This document shows, one piece after another, positions 1 through 10,833 of a DNA stretch of 64,000 nt. How positions within the stretch are numbered: the stretch's first letter is position 1; every line of letters starts with the position of its first letter. The stretch covers positions 12,119,647 through 12,183,646 of the forward strand of contig CM045988.1 of assembly GCA_025175895.1 (NCBI GenBank), read 5' to 3'. The stretch is from Wurfbainia villosa (taxonomy: Eukaryota; Streptophyta; Magnoliopsida; Zingiberales; Zingiberaceae). Under the pieces are notes generated by a model. It was given only the letters and a program-made list of their open reading frames with translations, did no database searches and was not told the origin of the DNA. The position numbers and the translations under genes are program-made.

Positions 1-200
1 CTCGTCGTTAGGGAATTCTTGAACTTTAGGTTGGGTGATCGTTTGGTAACGAGGGTACCATGCAATGTTGTTAGAGTTGCGAGGGTTACGACCACCTAAT
101 AGCTCGAGAATGTGATCGACATGTCTTAAGCCACCCACAGTTTATGGGCTGACATCTTGATCAGGATGTTTGGATCTTCTATTAGATCCTACCAGAAGGT
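1..200. other. Unassigned flank left of the first LTR
   Basis: No coding frame, RNA gene or recognised repeat is visible. There is no polypurine tract immediately before the LTR start at 201, so this is not the internal region of the adjoining element. It may be the target into which LTR L inserted, or an older repeat. Confidence 0.4.
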
Positions 201-1052
201 TGTTGGTGCAATCGGCCCAGGTCACGATTGACCAGGACTCGAGTTTGACTCGAGTGATGTTTTGATGTTCGACAAAAATATATGACAATGTAATTGTCAT
301 GGTAAAGTCCAAGTCTTGGGTACTTGGCATGGAAAGTCCAAGTTGGACACTTGGCATTTGGGAAAGTTCAAGCATGGTCTTGGCATGGAAAGTCCAACAT
401 GGGTTGGCAAGGAAAGTCCAAGCATGGTCTTGGCATGGAAAGTCCAACATGGGTTGGCAAGGGAAAGTCCAAGCTTGAGTCTTGGCATTTGAGAAGTCCA
501 AGGGTTTGATATTGGCGGCGTAAAGTCCAAGCGGGAGTCTTGGCAGCATAAGTCCAATGGTTGGCGGCGTAAAGTCCAAGCGGAGTCTTGGCAGCGTAAG
601 TCCAAAGTGCCTTGGCAGTGTAGACACCGTTAGCATGACATAGCCGACGGAAGCACCTGAAGGCTAGGGCGATGGATGAACAAGTCATGGATGACTTAGA
701 GGGATCCGAGAGGCGTGAGGCTGATGGAGGTGGCTAGAAGGCTTAGGTCAAGGCTAAGGGTGATCTAGCAAGTATGGGGGAACCATACTTGGGTTAAAAC
801 CTCATGTTTGAGGTGTGCGGTTGGCCCCGGTGCCATGTGGCGATCGATCGGACCGAGTCGCCTAGGGTTTATCGGGTAATGGCCTAGCGATCGCCAGCCA
901 TAGGTTGGCGATCGATGATGCTCGAGCGATCCAGCGATCGTGTGATCGATCCGACTGGTGCTCAGTATTTCGGGCACAGAATGGAGTCGAGACTCGACTA
1001 GTCGAGTGAAGGCTCTATCAGTCGACTGATGGTCATGATCAGTCGACTGATG
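201..1052 (+). mobile_element. Element L: partial plus-strand Sirevirus-type LTR
   Basis: Begins TGTTGGTGCAATCGGCCCAG, the same start as the LTRs of A (minus strand) and D. It follows the A-family LTR through the AAGTCCAAG/TTGGCA repeat zone, the CGATCG-rich zone and the paired ATCAGTCGACTGAT palindromes, then stops where the 3' LTR of A begins in inverse orientation. The promoter, R and U5 parts are missing. Either A inserted into it or an inverted rearrangement joined the two. No PBS or PPT is attached, so a solo or truncated LTR is the simplest reading. Confidence 0.7.
300..610 (+). repeat. Degenerate short tandem repeats in LTR U3 (AAGTCCAAG...TTGGCA)
   Basis: About ten imperfect units of 20-35 bp pair AAAGTCCAA(G) with a following TTGGCA(TGG). 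The same zone appears inverted at about 2070-2365 in A's LTR and at 14226-14400 in D's LTR. Unit number and spacing differ between copies. Short ORFs across it on both strands are by-products of the repeat. Confidence 0.7.
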
Positions 1053-1209
1053 TGTAGGATATTTGACGCCGCTAGAAGGGGGTGAATAGCGGAGAATTTG
1101 TTCATAGATGGAATTTGTTCTCGTTTGTTTCTACAATTTCGTTAGCGCAACGGAAATAGAAAAGTAATAACGAAAATGAAATGAACAACACGCTAACACA
1201 AGGATATAA

Positions 1210-1242
1210 CGTGGTTCGGAACCACACGGTTCCTACTCCACG
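1210..1242 (-). other. Two-tier stem-loop in LTR leader (A 3' LTR)
   Basis: Outer stem CGTGG/CCACG (1210-1214 with 1238-1242) and inner stem GGAACC/GGTTCC (1218-1223 with 1228-1233), four-base loop, internal loop of three and four bases. Counterparts at 6341-6373, 8861-8890, 15442-15474, 47257-47287, 54777-54808 and 62259-62290 keep the shape with changed bases. Confidence 0.75.
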
Positions 1243-1536
1243 GATCGGGTTCGTACGAATCCTAGCGATGCCAATCACACACCACTATAAAACACTCCTT
1301 CTCGGAACAATCCGGAGGCGGAGAAACCTCGTACAATAATGATTACAACAATAATCAAAAGCTACAAGCAAATACAAAGAAATACAAAGCAAGACTAGTA
1401 AAGAAAAACACTTTACAAATGCCCTTGAATGCTTGATCGCTAGGTTGATTGAGTAGCACTTGAAGACCCTGAATTGCAGCAGCAACTCGCCCCAAATCGC
1501 CTCAAAGAACCATTACATTTTCCTCCATCACGAGCT

Positions 1537-1546
1537 CCTTATAAAG
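1537..1546 (-). promoter_or_regulatory. TATA-like box of A 3' LTR
   Basis: Minus-strand CTTTATAAGG. It occupies the place equivalent to TATAAAAGG in the D LTR (about 15156). Position and sequence only; no transcript data. Confidence 0.5.
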
Positions 1547-2454
1547 CTTCAACCTGTGCTGGAAAAAGTCGATCAGTCGACTGATCGGGACCATCAGTCG
1601 ACTGATGTCACTGTTGTCGTGAGACAATGGCTAGATCCACGCTGGATAAGTCCAACGAATCTACCATCAGTCGACTGATTGTGACCATCAGTCGACTGAT
1701 GGAGTCCTCACTCGACCAGTCGAGTCTCGACTCCATTCTGTGGTCGATTTCTCGAGCACCACGATCGGTGATCACACGATCGATCGCTCGAGCTCATCGA
1801 TCGCCCACCTCGCGATCATGCTAGGCCATAACCCGTGATCAAACCCTAGTTGACTCGGTCCGGTCGACGCCACATGGCACCGGTCGACCGCACACCTCAA
1901 ACATGAGGTTTTAACCCAAGTATGGTTCCCATACTTGCTAGACCACCCTTAGCCTAGACCTAAGCCTTCTAGCCACCTCCATCACCTCACGCCTCGGATC
2001 CTCCAAGTCATCCATGACTTGTTCATCCATCGCGCTAGCCTTCAGGTGCTTCCATCGGCTATGTCATGCTAACGGTGTCTACACCGCCAAGGCACATTGG
2101 ACTTACGCCGCCAAGACTCCGCTTGGACTTTACACTGCCAACCATTGGACTTATGCTACCAAGACTTCTGCTTGGACTTTACATCGCCAATATCAATCCC
2201 CTTGGACTTTCTCTTGCCAACCCATGTTGGACTTTCCATGCCAAGTACTCAAGACTTGGACTTTACCTTGCCAAGACCCATGCTTGGACTTTCCCAAATG
2301 CCAAGTGTCCCACTTGGACTTTCCATGTCAAGTACTCAAGACTTGGACTTCCCTATGACAATTACATTGTCATATGTTTTTGTCGAACATCAAAACATCA
2401 CTCGAGTCAAACTTGTGTCCTGGTCAATCGTGACCTGGGCCGATTGCACCAACA

Positions 2455-4353
2455 ATCTCCCCCTTTTTGATGTTTGACAAAAACCAAACAAATTATTGAG
2501 TTAGAACACTAACTCAAATCCCTTACCAATTATCCTAAATTTGTAAACACTCACCAAGTGTTCTCCCCCAAACATTCTCCCCCTTTTTGACTAACATTAA
2601 AAAGGTTTCCTCTCCAAGGAGGTCAATGTCTCATGTCCCAATGAGATCTTACAATCTCTCCCTTGGTCCAACAATACTTAGGATGCCTACCATCTTCCTA
2701 GTGATAAGTCCAATATCACTCAAGAGAGGCAATCCCATTTACTCTCCCAATTTCCAAATTGGGTCTCTCAAAAGTCCCATCAATTTCCCAATTGATGTCA
2801 TATTCTCCCAATAACTTCTCTTCTTCCAGGAGAAAAAACACATCCATCATCCCAAGATGGATACCTCCCCCTAAAGGCTTGCTCCCCCTTGACCATTGCA
2901 CCAACAATGTCCTTGGGAAGTCCCTAAGCTAATAGGAACTCTAAACCATCAAAATTAAGGTTAGAAATTCAATATAGAACTTTCCAACGCCTTAAAATTG
3001 ATACAAACCCTAAATACTTCTCCGAATCCATATCCAATGGATTTGCACCCTTCATCATGCTTCCCAAAGCATATCCTAGGGTTAGGAGTGGTTAGGGACC
3101 TTAACCGCAGCTGAAATCGGGTTAAACAACCTTGTTTATCCCGAAATCAGGCAATCAGTCGAGTAATTCAGAAATCACGATCCACTCATCACCGATCGCG
3201 CCACCAATAGCGATCGATAATAAATTTCCGAATTTCAGTTATTAGAGTTGAATTTCAGAAAATCATAAATAATTATACGTATATCGAAAAATCATGAAAT
3301 TTGGTACGTATAATACTTATGACCAATACAATAGGTGAAAAATGTTTGAAAAATATTTTACCCATAAAATAAAGAGTTCGATACAAAACTCAAAACCATT
3401 GAAATTTTCAATGTTTTGGCCCTATCTTGTATCAACTCTATCAATGATGATTGCTATCAAAAGATAGACTTCATCAAGGTTTTTCAAAATGATTTTAAAA
3501 TGTTTTTAAAACCTTATTTTGGATCATATTCCTTGGGTTCAATGTACATGACTTGTACACAAGCTTTCCCAATGATCCACATGTTGGGTTAATATGAATT
3601 TGAGTTCAACTAGATGCAAAAACTATGCACCTTGAACTTAACTCATATCCTAGCATCTCACATGTATCTAGGGTGTATAAATACACATACATGTCAATTG
3701 GATGTGAGATGTGGGTTTTGGTTATCCTAATCTAGGGTTTCATGCATTTCCTAGGCAACCCTACTTGATTCCCTTATAAATTGGACTTCAAGTCATGTCA
3801 TAGTCCTTAATTCAATTTCAACCAATTTGTCTTAAAAGCATGAATGATTATGGCATTAGAAATGTTATAAATAAGCCTATGCTCATAATCATGATGTCAT
3901 GGCATAAGATGAAATCTAAAAACACATGACATTTAAAGCCTTAATCCTAAATATGTACATGACATATAGAATGATTAAAAAATAAGCATGATGTCATGGC
4001 ATGTTATATGGAAAACAAAGCATGGCATATAAAATATATAGGTATAGTAATACCTAAATTTTAATATTAATTGTCATTTCATATAATTAATTATATTTTG
4101 CCATATTTCTATTTTTCTCCCAAGTGTGCAAAAAAACCCAAAATGACACACTAACCTCTAAACCTAAATTGTGCCAATTTTGATCATTTTATCAAACTTC
4201 TCAAGTAATATTGGCACATCCTAAAACTTTTAGGATTAAGACTCAAATGTATTTCCAAGGTAACCATAACCTTGAAAATGACCTAACATGCCACCTTTGC
4301 AATGGTTGAGTTAACTACCCATCCAATCAAGGTTGACACACCCTAAACCCATC
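2455..4353 (-). other. A 3' noncoding region with repeated polypurine tracts
   Basis: About 1.9 kb without a supported gene. On the minus strand it is homologous to 12606-14155 of D, starting just after the gag stop. The terminal tract (AAAAAGGGGGAGAT, about 2468-2455) primes plus-strand synthesis. Further GGGGGAGA-like tracts lie at about 2575-2590, 2868-2875 and 2881-2890. Multiple tracts of this kind are a known hallmark of Sireviruses. Confidence 0.75.
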
Positions 4354-6117
4354 TTAGCGTGAATCAATCATGCTCTTAGGAACCCAAAAACGATTTGAGC
4401 TCCTAGGGTTAATTAGGTATTCCTTAGAGATAACCTCCCTAGATACCTTCCTAATGACCCTTCTAGGCTTAGAAGCCTTGGTCATTTTGGTTTTGCCATG
4501 GTTAACTCTAGGGGTGACTCCCCTTGTAACCTTCTTAGTGGCCACCCTAGGTTTTCTAGAAACCCTAGCCACTAGGCACAACCTTTGGTCAACCTTAGGG
4601 ATGACTTCCCTATTGACCTTGGTCTTTCTAGACCTAGTTTGTGTTCCATAGTCAAATGGAACACTATGATAAGCCACTTTAGGCTTAGGTTTGTGACCCA
4701 AACCTTGCTTGCCCTTGGTTGACTTTTGACTCTTAGGTCCTTGGTGTTGACTTTTACTTTTGGACCTTTGACTTTGACCATTAGACCCTTTAAATTGATT
4801 TTGCATCTTATTTAGGGTCTTTTCAAGTTTTTCAAGCCTTGACCTCAAGACTTGATTTTCCTTTTCTAATTGCCTAATTTTAGAATTTTGATTTAAATCT
4901 TGGGCATTGGACTTCCTAGGCATATGCCTAGTCCATTTAGGGTTTAGACCTAGGTGCTCTTGCACCTTTCTAATTGTCTCCCTAAGTAAAATTGATCTTG
5001 AGTTATTTGACCTAGGTTTGTCCTTAAATAAGTTGTTTTTAGAGACATTAGTCCCAAATTTCTCCCTATTTTCTACATGGACTCTCTTAGCTCCTAAGCA
5101 AAAATATTTATTCCTATTAGCATGCTTTTCATAAATTGCAAGAGAATTAAAGTTCCTAGCATGCTTTTTAGCATTTAAATTAGAAGATGCATTACTAACA
5201 TGTACCTTAGGGTTAGCCTTAGCTCCCCCTACTTGTTATGCTTCTTCTTGGGTCTTTTTGCTCCCCCTAGGACATTGATTCCTATAATGTCCTTTTGAAT
5301 TGCACTTGAAGCATATGATGTGCCCCTTGCCTTTAGGTGTTGGGGAATCAGCATCCTTGACTTTTGGTGTCGGTGGAGCTTTCCTAATCTTCTTTGGGCA
5401 CTTGCTCTTATAGTGCCCAAATTCCCTACACTCAAAACATATAATATTATTTTTATTTGAAATTAGAGTGTTTGAGTTACCTAGGTTAATGGAGACCGGA
5501 ATTGGATTTTGGGCTTCTTCATCTTGACCGGATGTCGAAGCTTCTTCTTGATGCTCCGGTGTTGAGGAAACTCTAATCTCCTCCTCAATCCTAGGAGTGG
5601 ATGCTTCTTCCACTTCCTCCACCAACCCGGAAATTGACTCCCTATCAACTTCCGATTCTACTTCCTCTTCCTCCTTGGATGTTGATGATCTCTCAACCTC
5701 CAAGTCCTCACTTCCTTGTGAGGATGATGCATTAGTCTCTTCGGTCTCTTCCTCTTGGACCGTTGATGGGCTTTCATGGAGCATGGCCAAATCGCTCCAT
5801 AGCTCCTTGGCATCCACATATTCACCTAGGCTACACAAGAGGTCATTATGAATTAAATCAAAAATGAATTTGATTACCTTCTTGTTTTTCTCGAAGGCTT
5901 GGAGTTGATCTTCACTCCACTTCTTCTTCTTGAGGAACCCTCCCTTTGGTCCTATTGGATAGCTAAAACCCTCCATCAAGATAGACCATTCTTCGAAGTC
6001 CCTCATCATTAGGAAGTCTTCAATTCTTGACTTCCATTGCTTAAACCCTTCTTGTCCATAGAAGGTATAGGGGATAGGTGTGTTGATATCCCATCCCAAG
6101 TGTCCTTGGATTTCCAT
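4354..6117 (-). pseudogene. gag: A Gag, two CCHC zinc knuckles, one internal stop
   Basis: Retrotransposon capsid/nucleocapsid protein that would form the virus-like particle and bind element RNA. One frame runs from ATG at 6117 to the stop at 4354, about 588 codons, broken only by a TAA at 5238-5236. The N-terminal part (FYGQEGFKQWKSRIEDFL) is a copia Gag capsid domain. Two knuckles follow an acidic Ser/Glu-rich stretch: CFECREFGHYKSKCP and CFKCNSKGHYRNQCP. After the stop come a predicted coiled coil (RQLEKENQVLRSRLEKLEKT), a basic tail and the end motif FWVPKS. In gag+pol relatives (C, G) the equivalent WVPK motif lies near the gag end, upstream of protease; here nothing coding follows. Start chosen because it follows the PBS closely and matches B. 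Confidence 0.8.
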
Positions 6118-6161
6118 CTTTTCCTCTAGCGTCTTGACTCCGGGTTGTTAATCCGTAGAAG

Positions 6162-6182
6162 AGCCCCAGGCTCTGATACCAA
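6162..6182 (-). other. A primer-binding site
   Basis: Minus-strand TGGTATCAGAGCCTGGGG two bases inside the 5' LTR end. TGGTATCAGAGC is the standard complement of the plant initiator-methionine tRNA 3' end. Confidence 0.85.
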
Positions 6183-6183
6183 T

Positions 6184-6384
6184 TGTAGGATATTTGACGC
6201 CGCTAGAGGGGGGTGAATAGCGGAGAATTCGTTCGTAGATGGAATTTGTACTCGTTTGTTTCTACAATTTCGTTAGCGCAGCGGAAATAGAAAAGTAATA
6301 ACGAAAACGAAATGAACAACACGCTAACACAAGGATATAACGTGGTTCGGAACCGCACGGTTCCTACTCCACGGATCGGGTTCG
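6184..6384 (-). repeat. A 5' LTR, truncated (U5/R end only)
   Basis: Matches 1053-1253 of the 3' LTR, including the stem-loop at 6341-6373, then ends abruptly at GGGTTCGT where K begins. In the stem-loop the loop reads GCAC instead of ACAC with both stems intact. Confidence 0.8.
6341..6373 (-). other. Two-tier stem-loop in LTR leader (A 5' LTR)
   Basis: CGTGG/CCACG outer stem and GGAACC/GGTTCC inner stem, the same as 1210-1242 apart from one loop base. Confidence 0.75.
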
Positions 6385-7844
6385 TGTTGGGTTTCCAGCA
6401 CCGTGGCGTGTGTGTGTTCGATCATGTTTTGTAAACATGAACACAGCGGAAGCAATAAAAATAATAAATCTACATTTATTACAACACACACAACACACGC
6501 ATGCATATTACAACAAGTGTAGACATAACCGTAAATTTAAATTTGCAATAAAAGGAAATTTATCTACGTTATACCTTTCGTATGACGTGTAGCGGGAACG
6601 ACATCAACCGGAACGATCCTCGCTAGAATCGTCTCTATCCGTATCCACGCCGAGTTCCTCGGGATGACTTCGCTAAGCCATGAGCTTCATCTTCGTACGG
6701 GTTACTAGCCTCGTGTTGAAGACGATGTGATCGAGAGATGATCACGATCCGAATCCAAATTCGGATCCTAATATGAGTTCTCAAAACTCGCTTCTCCGGA
6801 GAAGTATTCGTCAACCAATTGACGAATCCTTCATCCTCCACCTCAGAGGATTACCGGAGATCGAATCCCCGGTAGTTTAGCCGCTGTCGGAGCTCAAACC
6901 GTCGTCCAAACGATGCTCCGACGAGAGGAGAACAAGCTGTCCAGAAAACTGGACAGCTTTGGTGGAGGAGTAGGCGCCGGCCAAAACAAGGAAGCCAAGT
7001 GCTCACCTTTTCACCGAAACCTAGGAAGATCACCGGAGGGTCGCCGGAGGATCACTGGCTGAAGCTTGGACGCCGGCAAGGACTTGGACGGCGGCACAAG
7101 AGCTGGGCGGCAATGGAGGTTGGCGCCGTGAACTCCAAGGAAGAGGTGGGCGGCAATCTTAGGGCTAGGGTTTTGGATTAGGGCTTAATTATCCCTTAAG
7201 CCCTCTTTTATAGAGAACTAATTCTCTTAATGGTTAATGGATCATAACCATTAGGCCCGTTAACCCGCTCCATTAAGATAAGTTAAAATAAACCAAACCA
7301 TGATGGTTTATTTTAAGTTAAAACGAACCGAACCAACTTTTGGTTCATTCGTTTAAAATAAACTAAACCCTTTGGTTTATTCTCCTCCATTGGATTAGAA
7401 CCAAACCATTTTGTTTCATCCATTACGTCTTCATAAGACTCGGCCCATCCACGCTTCCATTGCGACTGAAATGATTTCATGCTCGCTTTATGTTTGGTCC
7501 AACCAAACCTAGTTTCTCTCGGTCTGAGAATCCCATTCTCAAGCTCATTTTAAATCCTTTGGATTACGCTCGTTGTGCGTGTGACCAAATAGGTTCTCGG
7601 TTTATGTTGGTCATCTATAATTAACCATTAATTATAGAACAATCATGAGTGGCACCTAGTAGTACATCATGATCCCCAATTAACCGAAAAGATCAACGGT
7701 TGATCCAGAACTATTTCTGAAACCCTTCAGCAGCTCGAATGATTCGTGCCCCATTCCCTTCACTCATCTTATACCCACTTGGTTCAGGACATAGTCTATT
7801 GTGTCAGTCCCCACTAGGCTGACTACGTCACACCTAGCCCAAGT
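6385..7844 (-). mobile_element. Element K: LTR-like block, minus strand
   Basis: No coding frame is credible. Read on the minus strand, the block ends ...CCCAACA at 6385, an LTR-like CA terminus, and holds CTATAAAAGAGGG at about 7213-7201 as a TATA box. Its opposite end near 7844 is cut by insertion of B, so the LTR start is not seen. It interrupts A's 5' LTR. The family is not recognised. It could instead be a non-LTR insert; the TATA and terminus make an LTR more likely. Confidence 0.5.
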
Positions 7845-8636
7845 TGTTAGGGCAATCTCTTGCCGTGATATGGTTTTGATGGTGTGGCAAAGGGTTTAAG
7901 TTAGTTTGATATGTTGATATGATATGTGCGTTGAAGTCGTGCAGGACTTAGTAATTCGCACATGGAGCAGTGGCAAGTTTCACATCTCATGACTCGTGCC
8001 TTGAGTCGGTGAAGGATAGCTTTGCGGAAGCCGTGCGCTTGGAGCATCCGAGGGACCGCCGGACGAGAAGCTTGGAGTGAAGCCGAAGGAAGTAGACTTC
8101 GAGGCAAGAGACGCGAAGGAGCATTGCAGAGCCGTGCGCCTGATGCTGCCGAGGGACGTGGCCGAGAACGAAGAGAACTTCGAAGGCGAGGGACTCCGAG
8201 AAATGAGAGTGAGCGATTGTAACCCGGGGAAGGGTAGCTCTTAGGTGAAACTTGGCCATTTGGCCAAGTGTCGGATGGGTTTTCCCGACACGGCCGATCG
8301 CCATGTCATGCGATCGCTTCCAGCCGAGTGAGTTCTACCGGTATACGATCGATCGGATTGTGCTAGCGATCATTGCCATACATGGGCGATCATCAAGATT
8401 ATCGATCTCGGCGCGAGCATCAATCGGGTCAATAAGGGTTCGGCCACAGAACCGTTCGTAGCCGACTGGGCAGTCGACTACGGAGGCAGCAGTCGACTGA
8501 TGAGGTCCATCAGTCGACTGCCAAGAGTTCCGTTGGACTACAACGGTCGGGATCCGACGTGTTCGGAGGCCGCTAGTGAGCGTAATGATCGCCAAGGGCG
8601 GATCGTGATGGCGCAAACGGGAAGAAGTTAGCCCTC

Positions 8637-8651
8637 TCTATAAAAAAAGAG
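8637..8651 (+). promoter_or_regulatory. TATA box of B 5' LTR
   Basis: CTATAAAAAAAGAGG, about 220 bp upstream of the leader stem-loop, the same order as in D and G. Confidence 0.5.
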
Positions 8652-8860
8652 GGTGTGAGCCTTTGAGAGGCTAATGCTCATACTCCAAACGATCTTCCTA
8701 GTGCCCCACAAGCTCTAAACTCTTCTTACTTGTCTTTACTTCAATCCTATTGTAAGAAGAGTGATCTTGGTTGTAAAGGTTACCTCCACCTAGCTTTGTG
8801 CAAAGGAGAGACCGATAGTGATTGGTTTTGGCGGAGTGATTCACCGTGGACGAATCGGAC

Positions 8861-8890
8861 CGTGGATTAGCGGCGTAGCCGTGAACCACG
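8861..8890 (+). other. Two-tier stem-loop in LTR leader (B)
   Basis: Outer stem CGTGG/CCACG; inner stem GCGGC/GCCGT (four Watson-Crick pairs plus one G-T) with loop GTA; internal loop ATTA/GAA. Inner-stem sequence differs from A and D while pairing is kept. Confidence 0.7.
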
Positions 8891-9046
8891 TTATATCATC
8901 GTGTTAGCGTTTGTTTTATTGTTTGTCTTTTGCTTTGTATTTGTATATTCCGCTTGCGCTAATCTTTTGTAGACGAACAATTTACGACGTCCAACGTACG
9001 AGGGCTATTCACCCCCCTCTAGCCGGCCATACCGATCCCCTACAAG

Positions 9047-9064
9047 TGGTATCAGAGCCGAGGT
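9047..9064 (+). other. B primer-binding site
   Basis: TGGTATCAGAGCCGAGG starts two bases after the 5' LTR; initiator-Met tRNA complement. Confidence 0.85.
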
Positions 9065-9107
9065 TGCTTGTCACCGGACTAACCGCCGCAACAAGCCCTA
9101 CATCAAA

Positions 9108-10833
9108 ATGGCCGGCTCCAACATCCATCCTCCGAAGTTTGAAGGAGAATTCGCTTGGTGGAAGAAGCGAATGGAGGTATTTTTCGAAACGGATTTTGAT
9201 ATAATGATTACAATGGAATCCGGTTTCGTTTTGCCTAGGGATGAAGAGGGGAAGCCAATAGAGAAATCTAGGTGGACCAAGAGGCAAAGGGAGGAGCACC
9301 TTGCAAACTCCAAAGCCAAGCACCATCTCTACAATGTGCTCCCTCAACAAGAGATCAACCGGATCGGAGAATGTGCTAGCGCCAAAGAGATGTGGGAGAA
9401 GCTTATAGAACTCCATGAAGGCACATCCGAGGCCAAGCTAGCAAGGAGAGACCTCCTCCGCCTCCCAACTATCCAATATAAAACTAGAAAAGGGAGAAAA
9501 GGTAACCTCACTACACTCTAGGTTTAAAGAAATTTTAATTGGGCTAACAAGTGTAGGTGAGAAGCTATCAAACCGGGATATGGTAATGAAGGCCATAGAT
9601 GCCTTTCCCCGGTCCTCAAAATGGAGCTCCATGGTGGATTCGTTCTACATCTCCAAGAACTTGGAAGTAAGTACCTTGGAGGAATTTTTCTCAACAATGG
9701 AGCTCCACGAAACTAGGCTTGAGGGAATACAAGAGGAGCCTAAAATTCAACCCTCAAGAGGAGTAGCATTATTGGCAAGTAAGGGGAAGAAGAAGATGGA
9801 AATCCCCTCCTCCTCCGATGATGAAGCGTCTTCCTCCTCCTCCATGGATAGCACCGAAGAAGCCTACATGGTAAGGAGGGTAAGACGAGCATTTAAGAAT
9901 TTTAGATTTGATAAATCTAATGATAGGATGAGAAGACCAAGGGGGAAGGTCATATGCTATAATTGCCAAGGAGAGGGACACATAAGGGACAATTGTCCCC
10001 TCCTAAACAAAAGCAAAGAAGAAAAAGAAGAAGAAAAGAAGAAGAAGAAGGGGAGCAAGAGAAAGGAAGAAGAAAAGAAGGCAAAAGAAAAGGGGAAGGC
10101 CAAAGCATTCAAGGCCAAGACATGGGATGATCCATCCTCATCCTCCTCCTCATCATCGGATGAGGAGAATGCTTTTGTCACCAATTTGGCCTTGATGGCC
10201 TTTGATGACTTGGATTGCTCTTCCTCCGAAAATGAAAGATCAAGCTCAAGTGGGGAAAGCTCAAGTGAAGGGGGAGCCTCCACATCCTCCTCATCCGAAG
10301 AAGAAGAGGACATGGAAACTATGGTAACAAATCTAACCCCTAAGAAAATAGTTTCCATGGTTTCTAGCTTAACTAGAGATTTATTTAGAGCTAAGAAGAA
10401 GAACAAAAGCATGCTAGATCAAATTAAGGACCTAGAACAAAAATTAGAAAAAGCATGCTTAAATGATAATATTTCTTCTAGCTTAGATGATGCATGCTCA
10501 CATGACCTTTATATGCCTTTGGATGTTAGTGATGCATGTATAAATGAAAATAGGGCTTTAAGGGAAAAGGTAGATTATTTAACAAAAGCCCTAGAAAAAT
10601 TCACTATTGGCTCCAACACCTTAAATATGATCTTAGGGAGCCAAAGAGCTAGTTTCAACAAGAAAGGCCTAGGATACAAAGAAAAGAAAAATGAAAAGGC
10701 CTATAAATGCCTAATAGCTAGGGGACAAGATAAAAAGAAAGTAATTGCTAGGAAATGGATCCCCAAGGAGTATTTAGTGAACCCCATAGGCAAAAATCTA
10801 TTTTGGGTTCCAAAATCCATCCTTAAGGGTTAG
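9108..10833 (+). pseudogene. gag: B Gag with one CCHC knuckle, one frameshift
   Basis: Retrotransposon capsid/nucleocapsid protein. ATG at 9108 opens the N-terminal capsid part (PPKFEGEFAWWKKRMEVFF; then ASAKEMWEKLIELHEG, the UBN2-like signature shared with C and G). The frame breaks at about 9460-9480, and the next frame continues through 9580 to the stop at 10833. The second part holds a zinc knuckle (CYNCQGEGHIRDNCP, about 9953-9997), a Lys/Glu block, Ser-rich acidic clusters, a coiled coil and the closing motif FWVPKS. Total about 575 codons. No protease or later pol domain follows. The N-terminal domain is clearly homologous to the C and G Gag. Confidence 0.8.

Larger units (their letters stand above)
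1053..2454 (-). repeat. A 3' LTR (about 1.4 kb)
   Basis: On the minus strand it starts TGTTGGTGCAATCGG at 2454, directly after the polypurine tract, and ends CCTACA at 1053, giving TG...CA termini. A TATA-like TTTATAAGG lies at about 1546-1537. Downstream are the conserved stem-loop (1210-1242) and a T-rich stretch ending with TTCCGTTGCGCTAACG. Its last 200 bp match the 5' LTR fragment at 6184-6384. Confidence 0.85.
1053..6384 (-). mobile_element. Element A: gag-only Sirevirus-like copia retrotransposon
   Basis: On the minus strand the order is truncated 5' LTR (6384-6184), PBS (6182-6162), gag (6117-4354), a long noncoding region with several polypurine tracts (4353-2455), and 3' LTR (2454-1053). 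No protease, integrase, reverse transcriptase or RNase H is present between the gag stop and the 3' LTR. Gag style, PBS and multiple AAAGGGGGAGA tracts fit Sireviruses (Ty1/copia, SIRE/Maximus). It would have to use enzymes from a relative. The 5' LTR is cut after about 200 bp by K. Confidence 0.8.
7845..9044 (+). repeat. B 5' LTR (1.2 kb)
   Basis: TGTTAG...CTACA. It contains a roughly 101-bp duplicated module (GCCGTGCGC at about 8030 and 8131) shared with D's LTR, a CGATCG-rich zone (8290-8420), GTCGAC palindromes (8470-8520), TATA CTATAAAAAAAGAGG at about 8637-8651, and the stem-loop at 8861-8890. The terminal sequence CTATTCACCCCCCTCTAG resembles the ends of the A, C, D and G LTRs. Confidence 0.85.

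Noticed and set aside
5597..5851. Ser-rich plus-strand ORF (84 codons)
   Set aside because: Antisense shadow of the acidic Ser/Glu region of A Gag.
7901..8304. Overlapping ORFs of 66-105 codons in the B LTR (repeated at 12256-12629)
   Set aside because: Both LTR copies contain them, but they end at the LTR module boundaries, show no protein-like pattern and occur on both strands.
9957..10412. Minus-strand ORF of 151 codons, Ser/Phe-rich
   Set aside because: Antisense of the Lys/Glu- and Ser-rich part of B Gag; composition-driven openness.
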